DNA of 64,000 nucleotides. Origin: Pelobacter seleniigenes DSM 18267 (lineage in GTDB: Bacteria > Desulfobacterota > Desulfuromonadia > Desulfuromonadales > Geopsychrobacteraceae). Within the stretch, counting starts at the first letter, position 1, and each line of letters opens with the position of its first letter. The notes below the pieces were generated by a model. It saw nothing but the letters and a program-made list of their open reading frames with translations. It was not told the DNA's origin and searched no databases. Shown here piece after piece: positions 1 through 8,578 of the stretch. The position numbers were made by a program, and so were the translations under genes. The stretch is from contig NZ_JOMG01000002.1 in the NCBI RefSeq assembly GCF_000711225.1, forward strand, positions 1,562,501-1,626,500, in the 5' to 3' direction.

Positions 1-441
1 CTCATGATCTCGATCATTTTTGCCGCGGGGATTTTTACCGGGATCATGAAAGGCTCAGGCATGATCAAAGACCTGGCCGAAGCGTTGGTGTCTTTTATCC
101 CCCATGGCATTGGTGGGCATCTGCCGGTTTTGACCGGGATTACTTCCATGCCGGCGAGTCTGCTGTTCGATCCCGATTCTTATTACTTTGGCGTTTTGCC
201 GGTGCTGGCATCGGCGGCCGAAGCTTTTCATGTTCCCGGTGTTGAGGTGGCCCGGGCTGCAATTCTGGGCCAGATGACCACCGGTTTCCCGGTTAGCCCG
301 TTGACGGCGTCGACCTTTCTGTTGATCGGTCTGGCCGGTGTCGACCTTGGCGACCATCAGAAAAAGACCATTCCGTTGGCCTTCCTGGTCACTCTGGTCA
401 TGGTCGTGGTTGCGGTCATCAGCGGAGCGATCCGGCTTTAG
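1..441 (+). CDS. CitMHS-family organic-acid:cation symporter, C-terminal part (5' end outside window)
   Basis: The frame is open from the first base of the window to a TAG at 439-441, so only the last ~146 residues are present. They are strongly hydrophobic, with helices around residues 1-20, 60-80, 95-118 and 125-145. They carry the Gly/Pro-rich segment (FPVSPLTASTFLLIGLAGVDLG) seen near the end of CitMHS-family carriers, which move metal-citrate or related carboxylates with protons. The AtuA-family gene starts 27 bp downstream on the same strand, so this permease probably feeds that catabolic operon. The substrate is not determined; citrate-like or other di/tricarboxylates are the family default. 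Confidence 0.8.
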   Translation, partial: LMISIIFAAGIFTGIMKGSGMIKDLAEALVSFIPHGIGGHLPVLTGITSMPASLLFDPDSYYFGVLPVLASAAEAFHVPGVEVARAAILGQMTTGFPVSPLTASTFLLIGLAGVDLGDHQKKTIPLAFLVTLVMVVVAVISGAIRL

Positions 442-468
442 CATATTTATCAGTACAGGAGTAGGTAC

Positions 469-1827
469 ATGGCTTTGAAACAAGGGAAAACCGTGGTCAT
501 CGGTTCCGGGGCGGGTTATTCGGGAGACCGGATTGAGCCAGCCGAGGAACTGGTGCGCAGCGGCAAGTTGGACTACATCAGTTTTGAGTGCCTGGCAGAG
601 CGAACCATTGCCCTGGCGCAACTGAAAAAGAGTAAAGATCCATTGGCCGGTTACGATCCGCTGCTGGTCGAGCGGATGGAGCGGATTCTGCCACTCTGTT
701 ATCAGAACAAGGTGAAGCTGATTACCAATATGGGGGCTGCCAATCCTCTGGCTGCCCTTAACAAGACCCTGGAGATCGCCCGTAAGCACAACCTCAAGGG
801 GCTTAAGATCGCCGCGGTCTATGGGGATGATGTGGCAACTCTGGTCAAACAGCTTGACCCGGTATTGCTGGAGACGGAACAGCCGCTGAGTCAATCGATC
901 AGTGAAGTGGTGTCAGCGAATACCTACCTCGGGGTGGAGAGCATTCTGCCGGCGCTGCAGCAGGGGGCGGACGTCATTATCACCGGCCGGGTATCGGATC
1001 CCGCCCTGTTCCTGGCCCCGCTGGTCCATGAGTTCGGTTGGGATCTGCAGGACTGGACCATGCTCGGGAAGGGGACGGTGATCGGCCATCTCCTGGAGTG
1101 CGCCGGGCAGATCACCGGCGGTTACTATGCGGAGCCAGGGAAAAAAGATGTGCCGGATTTTGCCCGGTTGGGGTTCCCGTACATGGAAGTTAAGAGCAAC
1201 GGTGATGCCGTGGTGACCAAATTGGCTTCAGCCGGTGGTCGGGTGGATCCCTCGACCTGTAAGGAACAGATCGTTTATGAGATCCATGATCCGAGTAAAT
1301 ACCTGACCCCGGATGTGACGGCGGATTTTTCCAAGGTTCATTTCGAACAGGTTGGCCCCGATCGGGTCAAGATTGGCGGTGGGGATGGGGCTCCGCGGCC
1401 TGAACAATTGAAGGTCAGTATCGGCTATCACGGCGGTTACATCGGTGAAGGGAGTATCGGCTATGCCGGACCCGGTGCGGTTGCCCGGGCGCAGTTGGCC
1501 GCCGAGACCGTCAAGGAAAGGCTGGCCATTATCGGTGCACAATACTCTGAATTGCGCTGTGATCTGGTGGGAGTGAATGCCCTGCACCGGGAGAGTTCGG
1601 ACCTGGATAACTTTGAACCTTACGAGGTGCTGCTGCGGGTGGCGGCGAAGACCGCAACCTTGAAGGACGCGGCTCTGATCGGCCGGGAAGTGGAAACCCT
1701 TTACACCAACGGGCCTGCCGGCGGCGGTGGCGCGACCAAGGGAACCCGTGAAATTATCGCCGTCATGTCGGCGTTCATTCCCCGCGAGGCAGTGACCCCG
1801 CAGCTGGCAATCAAGGAGGTCGAATAA
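469..1827 (+). CDS. AtuA-family (DUF1446) protein
   Basis: This 452-residue protein matches the DUF1446/AtuA family over its full length. It has an N-terminal Gly-rich segment (GSGAGYSGDRIEPAEELV), a TNMGAANP segment near residue 87 and a C-terminal Gly-rich stretch (NGPAGGGGATKGTRE). AtuA itself belongs to acyclic terpene degradation in Pseudomonas, but most family members have no known reaction, so the specific name should not be transferred. The ATG is preceded by AGGAG at a suitable distance. The next gene starts 2 bp after the stop and encodes the small protein usually found as its partner, which suggests a two-subunit enzyme. The thiolase and CoA-transferase neighbours suggest a role in breaking down an organic acid to acyl-CoA units. 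Confidence 0.85.
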   Translation: MALKQGKTVVIGSGAGYSGDRIEPAEELVRSGKLDYISFECLAERTIALAQLKKSKDPLAGYDPLLVERMERILPLCYQNKVKLITNMGAANPLAALNKTLEIARKHNLKGLKIAAVYGDDVATLVKQLDPVLLETEQPLSQSISEVVSANTYLGVESILPALQQGADVIITGRVSDPALFLAPLVHEFGWDLQDWTMLGKGTVIGHLLECAGQITGGYYAEPGKKDVPDFARLGFPYMEVKSNGDAVVTKLASAGGRVDPSTCKEQIVYEIHDPSKYLTPDVTADFSKVHFEQVGPDRVKIGGGDGAPRPEQLKVSIGYHGGYIGEGSIGYAGPGAVARAQLAAETVKERLAIIGAQYSELRCDLVGVNALHRESSDLDNFEPYEVLLRVAAKTATLKDAALIGREVETLYTNGPAGGGGATKGTREIIAVMSAFIPREAVTPQLAIKEVE

Positions 1828-1828
1828 C

Positions 1829-2146
1829 ATGGCCATTGTCAAACTTTGGGAAATTGCCCATGCCAGAACCGGCGACAAGGGGGATACCTCAAATATTTCG
1901 CTGATTCCCTATGATGAACGGCATTATGACCTGCTCAAGGAGAAGGTGACTGCTGAAGTGGTCAAAAACCATTTCGCGAAAGTCGCTCATGGTGAGGTGG
2001 TCCGCTACGAAATGCCCGCGATTGCCAGTTTCAATTTTGTGCTGCGCAAAGCACTGTGCGGCGGGGTGACGTCATCGCTGGCCCTCGATACCCATGGCAA
2101 GTCGTTGAGTTCGGCTTTGCTGAATCTTGAAATCGACATGCCCTGA
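1829..2146 (+). CDS. AtuA-associated small protein (AtuA-like ferredoxin-fold family)
   Basis: This 105-residue protein begins with the motif LWEIAHARTGDKGDTSNISLIPY, typical of the small partner found next to, or fused to, AtuA-family proteins. It starts 2 bp after the AtuA-family stop, and its ribosome-binding site (AAGGAGG) lies inside the end of that gene, so translation is probably coupled. The conserved ARTGDKGD segment may be catalytic or ligand-binding; this is inferred from conservation only. No signal peptide or membrane segment is visible, so it should be cytoplasmic and complexed with its neighbour. Confidence 0.8.
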   Translation: MAIVKLWEIAHARTGDKGDTSNISLIPYDERHYDLLKEKVTAEVVKNHFAKVAHGEVVRYEMPAIASFNFVLRKALCGGVTSSLALDTHGKSLSSALLNLEIDMP

Positions 2147-2176
2147 GCGCGGGACCCTGATCTGAAAGGAAAAGTC

Positions 2177-3355
2177 ATGAAAGATGTTTATATCAGCGGG
2201 GCGGCTCGCACCCCGATCGGCAGTTTTGGTGGCAGCCTGGCCCAGCTCAGCCCGGTCGAATTGGGCAGAATTGCAGTGCTTGAAGCCATGCAGCGGGGTG
2301 GGGTGAACGCGGCAGAGATTGACGAAGTGATCTTCGGGACCGTGCTGCAGGCCGGGCTCGGCCAGAATCCCGCCCGCCAGGTACAGTTGGCCGCCGGTAT
2401 CCCGCAGGAGCGGTGCGCCCAGACCGTCAACATGGTCTGTGGTTCCGGGTTGCGCACGGTTGCCGCCGCGGCCCAGGCCATCCAATGCGGTGATGCCGAT
2501 ATCGTGGTGGCCGGCGGGGCTGAGAACATGAGCCAGGCCCCCTATGTCCTGCCGCAGGCGCGGACCGGCTATCGCATGGGGCATGGCGAACTGGTCGACA
2601 CCATGGTCCATGATGGGCTGTTTGATATTTTTAACCGCTATCACATGGGGATTACGGCTGAAAACTTGGCCGAAAAATACGCTTTCAGCCGAGCCGACCA
2701 GGACGATTTTGCCGCCCAGAGCCAGCAGCGCGCCGAAGCCGCAATCACGGCGGGGCGTTTTGAGGACGAAATCGTCGCGGTCAGCATTCCGCAACGCCGG
2801 GGTGAGCCAAAAATCGTCGCGAGTGACGAATTTCCTCGTTTCGGCACCACTGCCGAGTCGCTCGGCAAGCTCAGACCTGCCTTCAAACCGGATGGCACGG
2901 TGACCGCCGGGAATGCTTCCGGTGTCAATGATGGCGCGGCCGCTCTGATCGTGGCCGGCGAGGAGGTTGTCAACGACAAAGGGCTGCGGCCCCTGGCCCG
3001 GATTGTTTCCTCGGCCTGGCATGGTTGCGACCCGGCCATCATGGGGATCGGCCCGGTCGAGGCGACGCGCAAGGCCTTGAAAAAAGCCGGCTGGAAGAGC
3101 AGTGATCTGGATCTGATCGAAGCCAATGAAGCCTTTGCCGCCCAGGCCCTGGCGGTGATGCGGGAACTGGAGCTGGACCCGGCCATTGTCAATGTCAACG
3201 GCGGAGCTATTGCGTTGGGGCATCCTATCGGTGCCTCCGGGGCACGGATTTTAACCACCCTGCTTTACGAGATGATCAGACGCGATGTCAGGAAAGGGCT
3301 TGCGACCCTCTGTATCGGTGGCGGCATGGGAATCGCCATGTGTGTGGAACGCTGA
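2177..3355 (+). CDS. Acetyl-CoA C-acetyltransferase (thiolase)
   Basis: This 392-residue enzyme has all thiolase signatures: nucleophilic Cys88 in NMVCGSGLR, the NEAFAAQ segment, His349 in [10 protein letters not shown] and a second catalytic Cys near 379 in CIGGGMG. Length and motifs fit biosynthetic/degradative acetoacetyl-CoA thiolases, which interconvert acetoacetyl-CoA plus CoA with two acetyl-CoA. AAAGGA precedes the ATG. It lies between the AtuA pair and a CoA transferase, so it most likely performs the final thiolytic cleavage of a 3-oxoacyl-CoA made by this operon. The exact acyl chain length cannot be read from the sequence. Confidence 0.93.
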   Translation: MKDVYISGAARTPIGSFGGSLAQLSPVELGRIAVLEAMQRGGVNAAEIDEVIFGTVLQAGLGQNPARQVQLAAGIPQERCAQTVNMVCGSGLRTVAAAAQAIQCGDADIVVAGGAENMSQAPYVLPQARTGYRMGHGELVDTMVHDGLFDIFNRYHMGITAENLAEKYAFSRADQDDFAAQSQQRAEAAITAGRFEDEIVAVSIPQRRGEPKIVASDEFPRFGTTAESLGKLRPAFKPDGTVTAGNASGVNDGAAALIVAGEEVVNDKGLRPLARIVSSAWHGCDPAIMGIGPVEATRKALKKAGWKSSDLDLIEANEAFAAQALAVMRELELDPAIVNVNGGAIALGHPIGASGARILTTLLYEMIRRDVRKGLATLCIGGGMGIAMCVER

Positions 3356-3377
3356 CAGGCTGTTTTTCAACCGCCTG
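3356..3377. repeat. Short intergenic palindrome, CAGG-CTGTT family
   Basis: Directly after the thiolase stop lies an inverted repeat of the form CAGGCTG-TTTTTCAAC-CGCCTG. Close relatives occur at 8290-8312, 21142-21162 and 49012-49033, always outside genes. It may be a terminator stem or a small dispersed repeat. Confidence 0.5.
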
Positions 3378-3399
3378 CTAAGGCCATTTAATTTTAAGA

Positions 3400-3465
3400 A
3401 GAAAAGGTTGACCTATGAATAAAGAGACAAACAGAAAAGGTTGACCTATGAATAAAGAGACAAAC
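3400..3465 (+). repeat. Perfect 33-bp tandem duplication of ribosome-binding site and start codon
   Basis: Positions 3400-3432 and 3433-3465 are identical. Each unit holds GAAAAGG, an ATG seven bases later and the codons for Asn-Lys-Glu-Thr-Asn. The first ATG (3415) therefore opens a 9-residue reading frame that ends with TGA at 3442-3444, three bases before the second ATG (3448), which starts the CoA-transferase alpha subunit. Confidence 0.95.
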
Positions 3466-4146
3466 CTGGAAGCGGTCTTGGCCCGGATCAACAGCGGTAT
3501 GACCATCATGAGCAATGGCTTTATGGGGGTGAAGAGTCCGGAGACCATAATCGATGCCATGGTTGAGAAAGGGATCGACAACCTGACCTTGATTTCCACG
3601 GATACCGCCGTCCCCAATAAGGCTTCGGGCAAGCTGATCTGCAACCGCCGGGTGAAAAAGCTCTATGCATCCCATATCGGTTTGAATCCAGAGACCGGGG
3701 CGCAGATGAATAATGGTGAGTTGGAGGTGGAACTGGTCCCCCAGGGGACTCTGGCCGAACGGATTCGCTGCGGCGGGGCCGGGCTGGGCGGGGTGTTGAC
3801 CCCGACCGGGATCGGCACAGAAGTGGAGTTAGGCAAGCAGAAGTTGACCGTTAACGGCAAAGACTACCTGCTGGAACTGCCCCTGCATGCCGATGTGGCC
3901 ATTATCAAGGGCACGGTCTGCGACCGGGCTGGCAACGTGTTCTATCGTGGCACCTCGAAAAACTTCAGCATGGTCATGGCCATGGCGGCTGACTATGTCA
4001 TTGTCGAAGCCGATAAGATTGTCGAGGTTGGGGAATTGAGCCCGGAACAGATCTTGACTCCGGGAGTTTTTGTTGATGCGGTGGTGCTGGCGGCTGAACA
4101 GTACCGGATTGCGGAGGACAAACTCGAGGAGGTCGTCCATGGCTGA
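3448..4146 (+). CDS. CoA transferase subunit A (acetoacetate/3-oxoacid type)
   Basis: This 232-residue alpha subunit belongs to family I CoA transferases (AtoD/ScoA-like). It shows the GFMGVKSPETIID segment near the N-terminus, GLGGVLTPTGIGTEVE in the middle and an IIKGTVCDRAGNV segment. The enzyme moves CoA between a 3-oxo or short-chain acid and acetyl- or succinyl-CoA. Its last 8 bp overlap the beta-subunit gene, so the two are translationally coupled. The start used here is the second of two duplicated ribosome-binding-site/ATG units; the first opens only a 9-codon frame. Confidence 0.9.
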   Translation: MNKETNLEAVLARINSGMTIMSNGFMGVKSPETIIDAMVEKGIDNLTLISTDTAVPNKASGKLICNRRVKKLYASHIGLNPETGAQMNNGELEVELVPQGTLAERIRCGGAGLGGVLTPTGIGTEVELGKQKLTVNGKDYLLELPLHADVAIIKGTVCDRAGNVFYRGTSKNFSMVMAMAADYVIVEADKIVEVGELSPEQILTPGVFVDAVVLAAEQYRIAEDKLEEVVHG

Positions 4147-4789
4147 GTTAAGTGATAAGGATTTGATCGCCCGGCGGGCGGCTCAAGAACTCGAAGATGG
4201 CGATGTCGTCAACCTGGGGATCGGTTTGCCAACCTTGGTGTCCAACCATGTGCCGGACGGGGTCCAGATCACCCTGCATGCCGAAAACGGTATTCTCGGT
4301 ATGGGGCCGCTCTGCCTGCCCGGTGTGGAAGACAGCGATGTGATCAACGCCGGCAATCAGTTTGTACATATCCTGCCGGGGGCGAGCTTTTTCGACAGCG
4401 CGACCTCCTTCGCCATTATCCGTGGTGGCCATGTTGATGTGACCGTGCTCGGCGCATTACAGGTCGACCAGGAGGGCAACATCGCCAGCCACGTCGTGCC
4501 CGGGAAAATGGTTCCGGGCATGGGTGGGGCCATGGACCTGGTGGCTGGCGCCAAGAAAGTCATTGTCGCCATGCAACATACCGCCAAAGGAACCCCTAAG
4601 ATCATGCGGAAATGTACCTTGCCGCTGACCGGGATGAAGTGTGTCGATATGATCATCACCGAAAAGGCGGTTTTCGAAGTCACTGAACAGGGCTTGCTGC
4701 TCACCGAGATCATGCCCGGTTCGTCCCTGGCCGATATTCAGCAGTCCACCGAGGCGGAGCTGTTGGTGGCTGAAGGGGGCACCGGCTGA
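4139..4789 (+). CDS. CoA transferase subunit B (acetoacetate/3-oxoacid type)
   Basis: This 216-residue beta subunit (AtoA/ScoB-like) contains the catalytic glutamate Glu49 in HAENGILGMG, which forms the glutamyl-CoA thioester in this family, and the GIGLPT segment at 28-32. I chose the ATG at 4139 over upstream in-frame starts because it overlaps the alpha-subunit stop by 8 bp, follows a good ribosome-binding site (GAGGAGG) and gives the normal family N-terminus. With subunit A and the thiolase it completes an activation-and-cleavage module for a short-chain keto acid. The physiological acid is unknown. Confidence 0.92.
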   Translation: MAELSDKDLIARRAAQELEDGDVVNLGIGLPTLVSNHVPDGVQITLHAENGILGMGPLCLPGVEDSDVINAGNQFVHILPGASFFDSATSFAIIRGGHVDVTVLGALQVDQEGNIASHVVPGKMVPGMGGAMDLVAGAKKVIVAMQHTAKGTPKIMRKCTLPLTGMKCVDMIITEKAVFEVTEQGLLLTEIMPGSSLADIQQSTEAELLVAEGGTG

Positions 4790-4827
4790 GGCTGCAGCTT
4801 CGGACACGCCTAACCCGATTCCGCCGG

Positions 4828-4881
4828 CATTCCGATCGGAGCTTCCGTGTCGATACCTCACGGAAGTCACCGATCGGGATG
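4828..4881. terminator. Long imperfect hairpin after the CoA-transferase operon
   Basis: Arms 4828-4849 and 4859-4881 pair over about 22 bp (CATTCCGATCGG.. with ..CCGATCGGGATG, plus the inner perfect pair CTTCCGTG/CACGGAAG) around a 9-nt loop. It follows the last gene of the operon but has no clear T-tract, so a terminator, RNA-stability or REP-like role are all possible. Confidence 0.5.
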
Positions 4882-4983
4882 CCGAGCAAGGGCGTCGTGT
4901 GCAGATTGAGATTGTGTCCCGGCCGATTTAATGCGACGATATCTCAGCTGCTTCATCATGACCACTCACCTGCGGAGTCCGTT

Positions 4984-5253
4984 ATGAACCAAAGTGACAG
5001 AATTAAAGTGAAAACTGAATCCGGGCAGGTTATTGAAGTCACGGTCACCAGCAAAACGGCCGAGGCGATCTGGATTCTGATCGGGGACGGGCCGCATAGC
5101 AGCAAGTGCAAATTGGAACCGACCCGAAACGGCCTGGCTTATGCCGGTTCCATCATGGGCCGGGAACTGATTTATGAGCAGAGCAGCACAGCGGTGCGCC
5201 AGGAATTAGCCCGCAGTGACCAGCACGGAATGCCGCGCCGCCGGCCGCGCTGA
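4984..5253 (+). CDS. Small hypothetical protein
   Basis: This 89-residue protein has no family that I recognise. It begins MNQSDRIKVKTESGQVIEVTVTSKT, is rich in beta-forming residues in the first two thirds and ends with a basic Arg/Pro-rich tail (RRRPR). I preferred the ATG at 4984 to the upstream in-frame start at 4879 because GGAG lies 7-8 bases before it and the upstream segment overlaps the long hairpin. There is no signal peptide or membrane helix. It may be an independent unit, because a hairpin separates it from the CoA-transferase operon. Confidence 0.6.
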   Translation: MNQSDRIKVKTESGQVIEVTVTSKTAEAIWILIGDGPHSSKCKLEPTRNGLAYAGSIMGRELIYEQSSTAVRQELARSDQHGMPRRRPR

Positions 5254-5635
5254 GCCGTTTTGCGGGGACGGATTCCTAACCTGCTTAAAAAAAAGAGAAA
5301 ATCTTTGCTTTCCAGGAGTTTCTCTGTTATTGTTCCATGATTAAGAAAGTTTGTGTAGGTTTTAAACAATTCATTTGCCTGATTGGCACTGAATAGATCC
5401 GTTTATACGCAGACCCACTTGGGCTGCTTTTTTTATTTTCGGGTTTTTGTCTCACCCCCAACCCGCACAATTCCTTCATCACCCGTGCGCCCTTCGATCG
5501 GCGTTGTTTTACGTGTTCTCGGTCATTTCTTTTCGACATTTCCCTGACACCAATTATGTTGTTTCAGCCTGAGATCGTCCCACTGTCAATGACAGCAGGG
5601 TGGCTGGCAATCCATCCGGAGTAACAATAAATTTT
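5254..5635 (+). other. 382-bp intergenic region holding a strong terminator and possible small RNA or long 5' leader
   Basis: No gene is seen here. It is AT-rich in the middle (5285-5400), with a possible stem AGAGAAA/TTTCTCT around 5297-5330, then a strong intrinsic terminator at 5409-5439. After the terminator nearly 200 bp remain before rhlE. Either the terminator ends the upstream transcript, or this is an independent small RNA or an attenuated leader of the helicase gene. Confidence 0.4.
5409..5439 (+). terminator. Intrinsic terminator upstream of rhlE
   Basis: The stem GCAG(A)CCC / GGGCTGC with an ACTT loop is followed at once by seven T and a further ATTTT. This is the clearest rho-independent terminator in the first 20 kb. 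Confidence 0.8.
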
Positions 5636-6934
5636 ATGACGTTTCATCAACTCGGCCTGTCGGCCGAACTTCTTCGTGCTGTGACTGAACAAGGTTACAG
5701 CGAACCGACCCCCATCCAGGCCCAGGCTATTCCTGTGGTGCTGTCCGGCCTTGATGTCCTGGCCGGGGCGCAGACCGGCACCGGCAAGACGGCCGGTTTT
5801 ACCTTGCCGCTCTTGCAGCGGTTGCATGGCAGTGCTCAGGCAGGGGGACGGCGGCCGGTGCGGGCGCTGGTGTTGACCCCGACCCGGGAACTGGCCGCTC
5901 AGGTCGGTGACAGTATTCACTGCTATGGCAAATACCTGCCGCTCCGCAGTACCACCATTTTTGGTGGAGTGCCGCTTCGGCCGCAGATTGCGACCTTGCG
6001 CAAAGGGGTCGACATCCTGGTGGCCACTCCTGGGCGTCTGCTTGATCATGTCGGCCAGAAAACCCTGGATCTATCCCAGGTCGAGATCCTGGTGCTGGAT
6101 GAGGCGGATCGCATGCTGGATATGGGTTTTATCAATGATATCCGCAAAATTCTTGCCTTGCTGCCGAAGCAGCGCCAGAACCTGCTGTTTTCAGCGACCT
6201 TCTCCAGCAAGATCAAGCAGCTTGCGGACAGCTTTCTGGTTAGCCCGCGGTTGATCGAGGTTGCCCGGCGTAATACCACCGCAGAGCATGTGCAGCAGGC
6301 GGTTTATCAGGTAGATAAAAGCCGCAAAAGAGAACTGCTCTCGAACCTGATCGGTGCGGAAAGCTGGCCACAGGTGTTGGTTTTCACCCGGACTAAACAC
6401 GGCGCCAACCGGCTTACCAGCCAATTGGAAAAAGACGGCATCAAGGCCACGGCCATTCATGGCAATAAAAGCCAGGGTGCCAGGACCAAAGCGTTGGCGG
6501 AGTTTAAAAACGCTCAGGTCAGGGTGCTGGTGGCCACGGATATTGCTGCGCGCGGGCTGGATATCGACCAGCTTGCCTGCGTGGTGAATTACGAGCTCCC
6601 CAACGTGCCGGAAGATTATGTGCACCGGATCGGCAGAACCGGTCGCGCCGGCCGCAGCGGCATGGCCATTTCTCTGGTCAGCGCTGACGAAATCAAGTTG
6701 CAGCGCGATATTGAGGCCTTGTTGGGTGGCAAGCTGCCAAAAATGGTTGCCAAAGGGTATGAGCTGACGGCCAACCATGTCGCCTGCGAAGACCAGAGAA
6801 CCGCGCCGCGCAAGGCCAGGTCCGAGCGGAAAATCCCCGGCTCCAGACAGAGAAGCGGCAGGAGAAGCTTCGCTGGGGGCAGGAATTCCGAGCGGACGGC
6901 TGCCGGGCGCAGCTCTTCGGCACGGTCTGTCTGA
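5636..6934 (+). CDS. rhlE: DEAD-box ATP-dependent RNA helicase, RhlE type
   Basis: This 432-residue helicase unwinds short RNA duplexes during RNA decay or ribosome assembly. All motifs are present: Q motif (YSEPTPIQ, 21-28), motif I AQTGTGKT (45-52), [16 protein letters not shown] (155-158), SAT (186-188), [12 protein letters not shown] and [11 protein letters not shown] (from 330). The C-terminal ~50 residues are a basic Arg/Ser/Gly-rich tail, as usual for RhlE proteins. I took the ATG at 5636 because it gives the standard MTFHQLGLS start; an in-frame start exists at 5600. The gene appears monocistronic. Confidence 0.93.
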   Translation: MTFHQLGLSAELLRAVTEQGYSEPTPIQAQAIPVVLSGLDVLAGAQTGTGKTAGFTLPLLQRLHGSAQAGGRRPVRALVLTPTRELAAQVGDSIHCYGKYLPLRSTTIFGGVPLRPQIATLRKGVDILVATPGRLLDHVGQKTLDLSQVEILVLDEADRMLDMGFINDIRKILALLPKQRQNLLFSATFSSKIKQLADSFLVSPRLIEVARRNTTAEHVQQAVYQVDKSRKRELLSNLIGAESWPQVLVFTRTKHGANRLTSQLEKDGIKATAIHGNKSQGARTKALAEFKNAQVRVLVATDIAARGLDIDQLACVVNYELPNVPEDYVHRIGRTGRAGRSGMAISLVSADEIKLQRDIEALLGGKLPKMVAKGYELTANHVACEDQRTAPRKARSERKIPGSRQRSGRRSFAGGRNSERTAAGRSSSARSV

Positions 6935-7383
6935 TCCTCTGGTGGCACTGCACGTGCTTGGTCGCCTGTCGTGCCCCTTATTTTCCTGATTTCTTCGCCC
7001 GGCCCGCTGGTTTTCCTGCGGTCCGGGCTTGCTTCCCTGCTTACGGCAATGCTGCCGTTTTACCACCCTCTCAGCGTTGGTCTTTTTCCGGTTGGTCCGG
7101 CCTCTCCGCCGCTTGCCAGCTCATCCCCCGGCACGTACTCATCATTTTCTGGTGAATTCAACCTCAGTCTGATTCAGTTAGATCACGGGCAATAGCAGCA
7201 GCATAACTGAATTGGCCGCTGGCACCCGGCGTTAACAATACAAACGTGACCCAGCCGTAGCCTTTTGGTAAATTCTTTATATCTGTCTTGCTACGAGCTT
7301 TGCCGTGCTTCGATCAAGCAGGCTGAAAAGGCTGCCGGTTGCTGCTGCAGAGCTGGAACTATCAAACTAACGGAGTAATGAAA
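6935..7383. other. 449-bp intergenic region, no gene recognised
   Basis: Short frames occur on both strands, but none has a ribosome-binding site with a recognisable product. The last 200 bp are less GC-rich and should carry the promoter of the reductase gene; I see no convincing -35/-10 pair. Confidence 0.4.
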
Positions 7384-8253
7384 ATGGCAAACTACGGTTT
7401 CTTGGGACTTGGAATCATGGGCCGGGCCATGGCCGAAAACTTGGTCAAGGCCGGTCATGAGGTAACGGTGTGGAATAGAAACGCGACTAAATGTGCGGAA
7501 CTGGTGGCCCTGGGGGCAACTCAGGCCGACTGTCCGCGGGCGGTGGCAACCGCCTGTGATATTACCTTCGCTATGGTTTCCGACCCGACGGCCGCTGCGG
7601 AGATCTGTTTTGGCGAGCAGGGAGTGATTGGCGGAATCGGTGACAGTCGCGGTTATGTGGACATGTCTACTGTCGACGCGGAAACCTCCGCAAAAATCGC
7701 CCGGGCGGTTGCTGCAGCCGGGGGACGTTTTCTTGAAGCGCCGGTGTCCGGAACTAAAAAACCGGCCGAGGACGGCACCCTGATTATCCTCGCGGCCGGC
7801 GACCGCAGTCTCTATGATGAAGCCATGCCGGCCTTCGAGGTGATGGGGAAAATGGCCCCGTACCTGGGCGAGGTGGGGCAAGGCGCCAAGATGAAACTCG
7901 TAGTCAATATGATCATGGGGGGGATGCTGACCGCTTTCTGTGAAGGGATGGCGCTGGGTCAGAAAAGTGGCCTTGACGGCAACAAAATTCTTGAGGTGTT
8001 GGATGCTGGTGCCCTGGCTAACCCAATGTTCAAAGGGAAGGGGGCGATGCTGCTGAAAGAAGATTACAGTACCAATTTTCCCCTCAAGCATATGCAGAAA
8101 GATATGCGCCTGGCGGTTGCCTTGGGGGATGAACTCAGTCAGCCCCTGGCAACCGCGGCAACCGCCAACGAATCCTTCAAGCGGGCCCGGCAGGCCGGTT
8201 TTGCAGACGAGGATATTGTTGCGGTGTATAAAACCATCCACGGGGAAAAGTAA
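7384..8253 (+). CDS. NAD(P)-dependent reductase, 3-hydroxyisobutyrate dehydrogenase / succinic semialdehyde reductase family
   Basis: This 289-residue enzyme starts with the dinucleotide-binding motif GLGIMGRAMAENL and has the family segment EAPVSGTKKPAEDGTL and a catalytic-Lys region (GAKMKLVVNMIMGG). The nearest relatives I can name are the Geobacter-type glyoxylate/succinic-semialdehyde reductases, which reduce small aldehydes with NADPH. I chose the ATG at 7384: CGGAG lies 9 bases upstream, whereas the ATG at 7378 would be too close to it. It appears to be a single-gene unit, with palindromic repeats downstream. Confidence 0.85.
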   Translation: MANYGFLGLGIMGRAMAENLVKAGHEVTVWNRNATKCAELVALGATQADCPRAVATACDITFAMVSDPTAAAEICFGEQGVIGGIGDSRGYVDMSTVDAETSAKIARAVAAAGGRFLEAPVSGTKKPAEDGTLIILAAGDRSLYDEAMPAFEVMGKMAPYLGEVGQGAKMKLVVNMIMGGMLTAFCEGMALGQKSGLDGNKILEVLDAGALANPMFKGKGAMLLKEDYSTNFPLKHMQKDMRLAVALGDELSQPLATAATANESFKRARQAGFADEDIVAVYKTIHGEK

Positions 8254-8578
8254 GCGACTGGCAATCCTCTCCGGTGAAGCCCGGTCTGGCAGGTTGTTGA
8301 ACAAACAGCCTGCTGAGCCCATGGCCGGGTGTTCATACACAATGACGATTTGCTAACTTTTTGATTTTGTGGGCTGGGGAAAAGAACTTTTTTCCAATCT
8401 GCTTGAAAAAGTCCCGGGATGGGCTTTTGCAACAACCTGTTGCTGGTGTAATGTTCTCTTTGCCGGTCGGCCGTGCAGTGCCAAGCGCAATAACCGTTGC
8501 GGACAGGACCTGCGCAAAGGCCATTTTCCGGGACATTTTTCCAATCTTTCCACCTGTAACTTGTGAACGAGTAACCGC
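8254..8578. other. 325-bp intergenic region filled with palindromic repeat sequence
   Basis: No gene is seen. Positions 8290-8312 hold the CAGGTTGTT..AACAGCCTG palindrome, 8421-8439 a second arm (GGGCTTTTGCAACAACCTG) that can pair with it, and 8362-8453 a stretch with clear similarity to 45913-46003. Confidence 0.5.
8290..8453. repeat. Dispersed intergenic repeat, copy 1
   Basis: The segment from TGATTTTGTG (8362) to GTAATG (8453) aligns with 45911-46003. Shared blocks are ATTTTGTG, GGAAAA, CTTTTT-CCA, CTGCTTGA and CAACAACCTGTTG. Within it, GGGGAAAAGAAC/TTTTTTCC can form a stem. Its left end carries the short palindrome at 8290-8312. Confidence 0.55.

Noticed and set aside
2072-3223. 383-codon open frame on the minus strand
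   Set aside because: Antisense to the thiolase gene, which has all catalytic residues.
6935-7195. Short plus-strand frames between rhlE and the reductase gene
   Set aside because: Overlapping frames in two phases with no ribosome-binding site, domain or composition typical of a gene here.
7291-8340. 349-codon open frame on the minus strand
   Set aside because: Antisense to the 3-hydroxyisobutyrate-dehydrogenase-like gene; the translation shows no family features.
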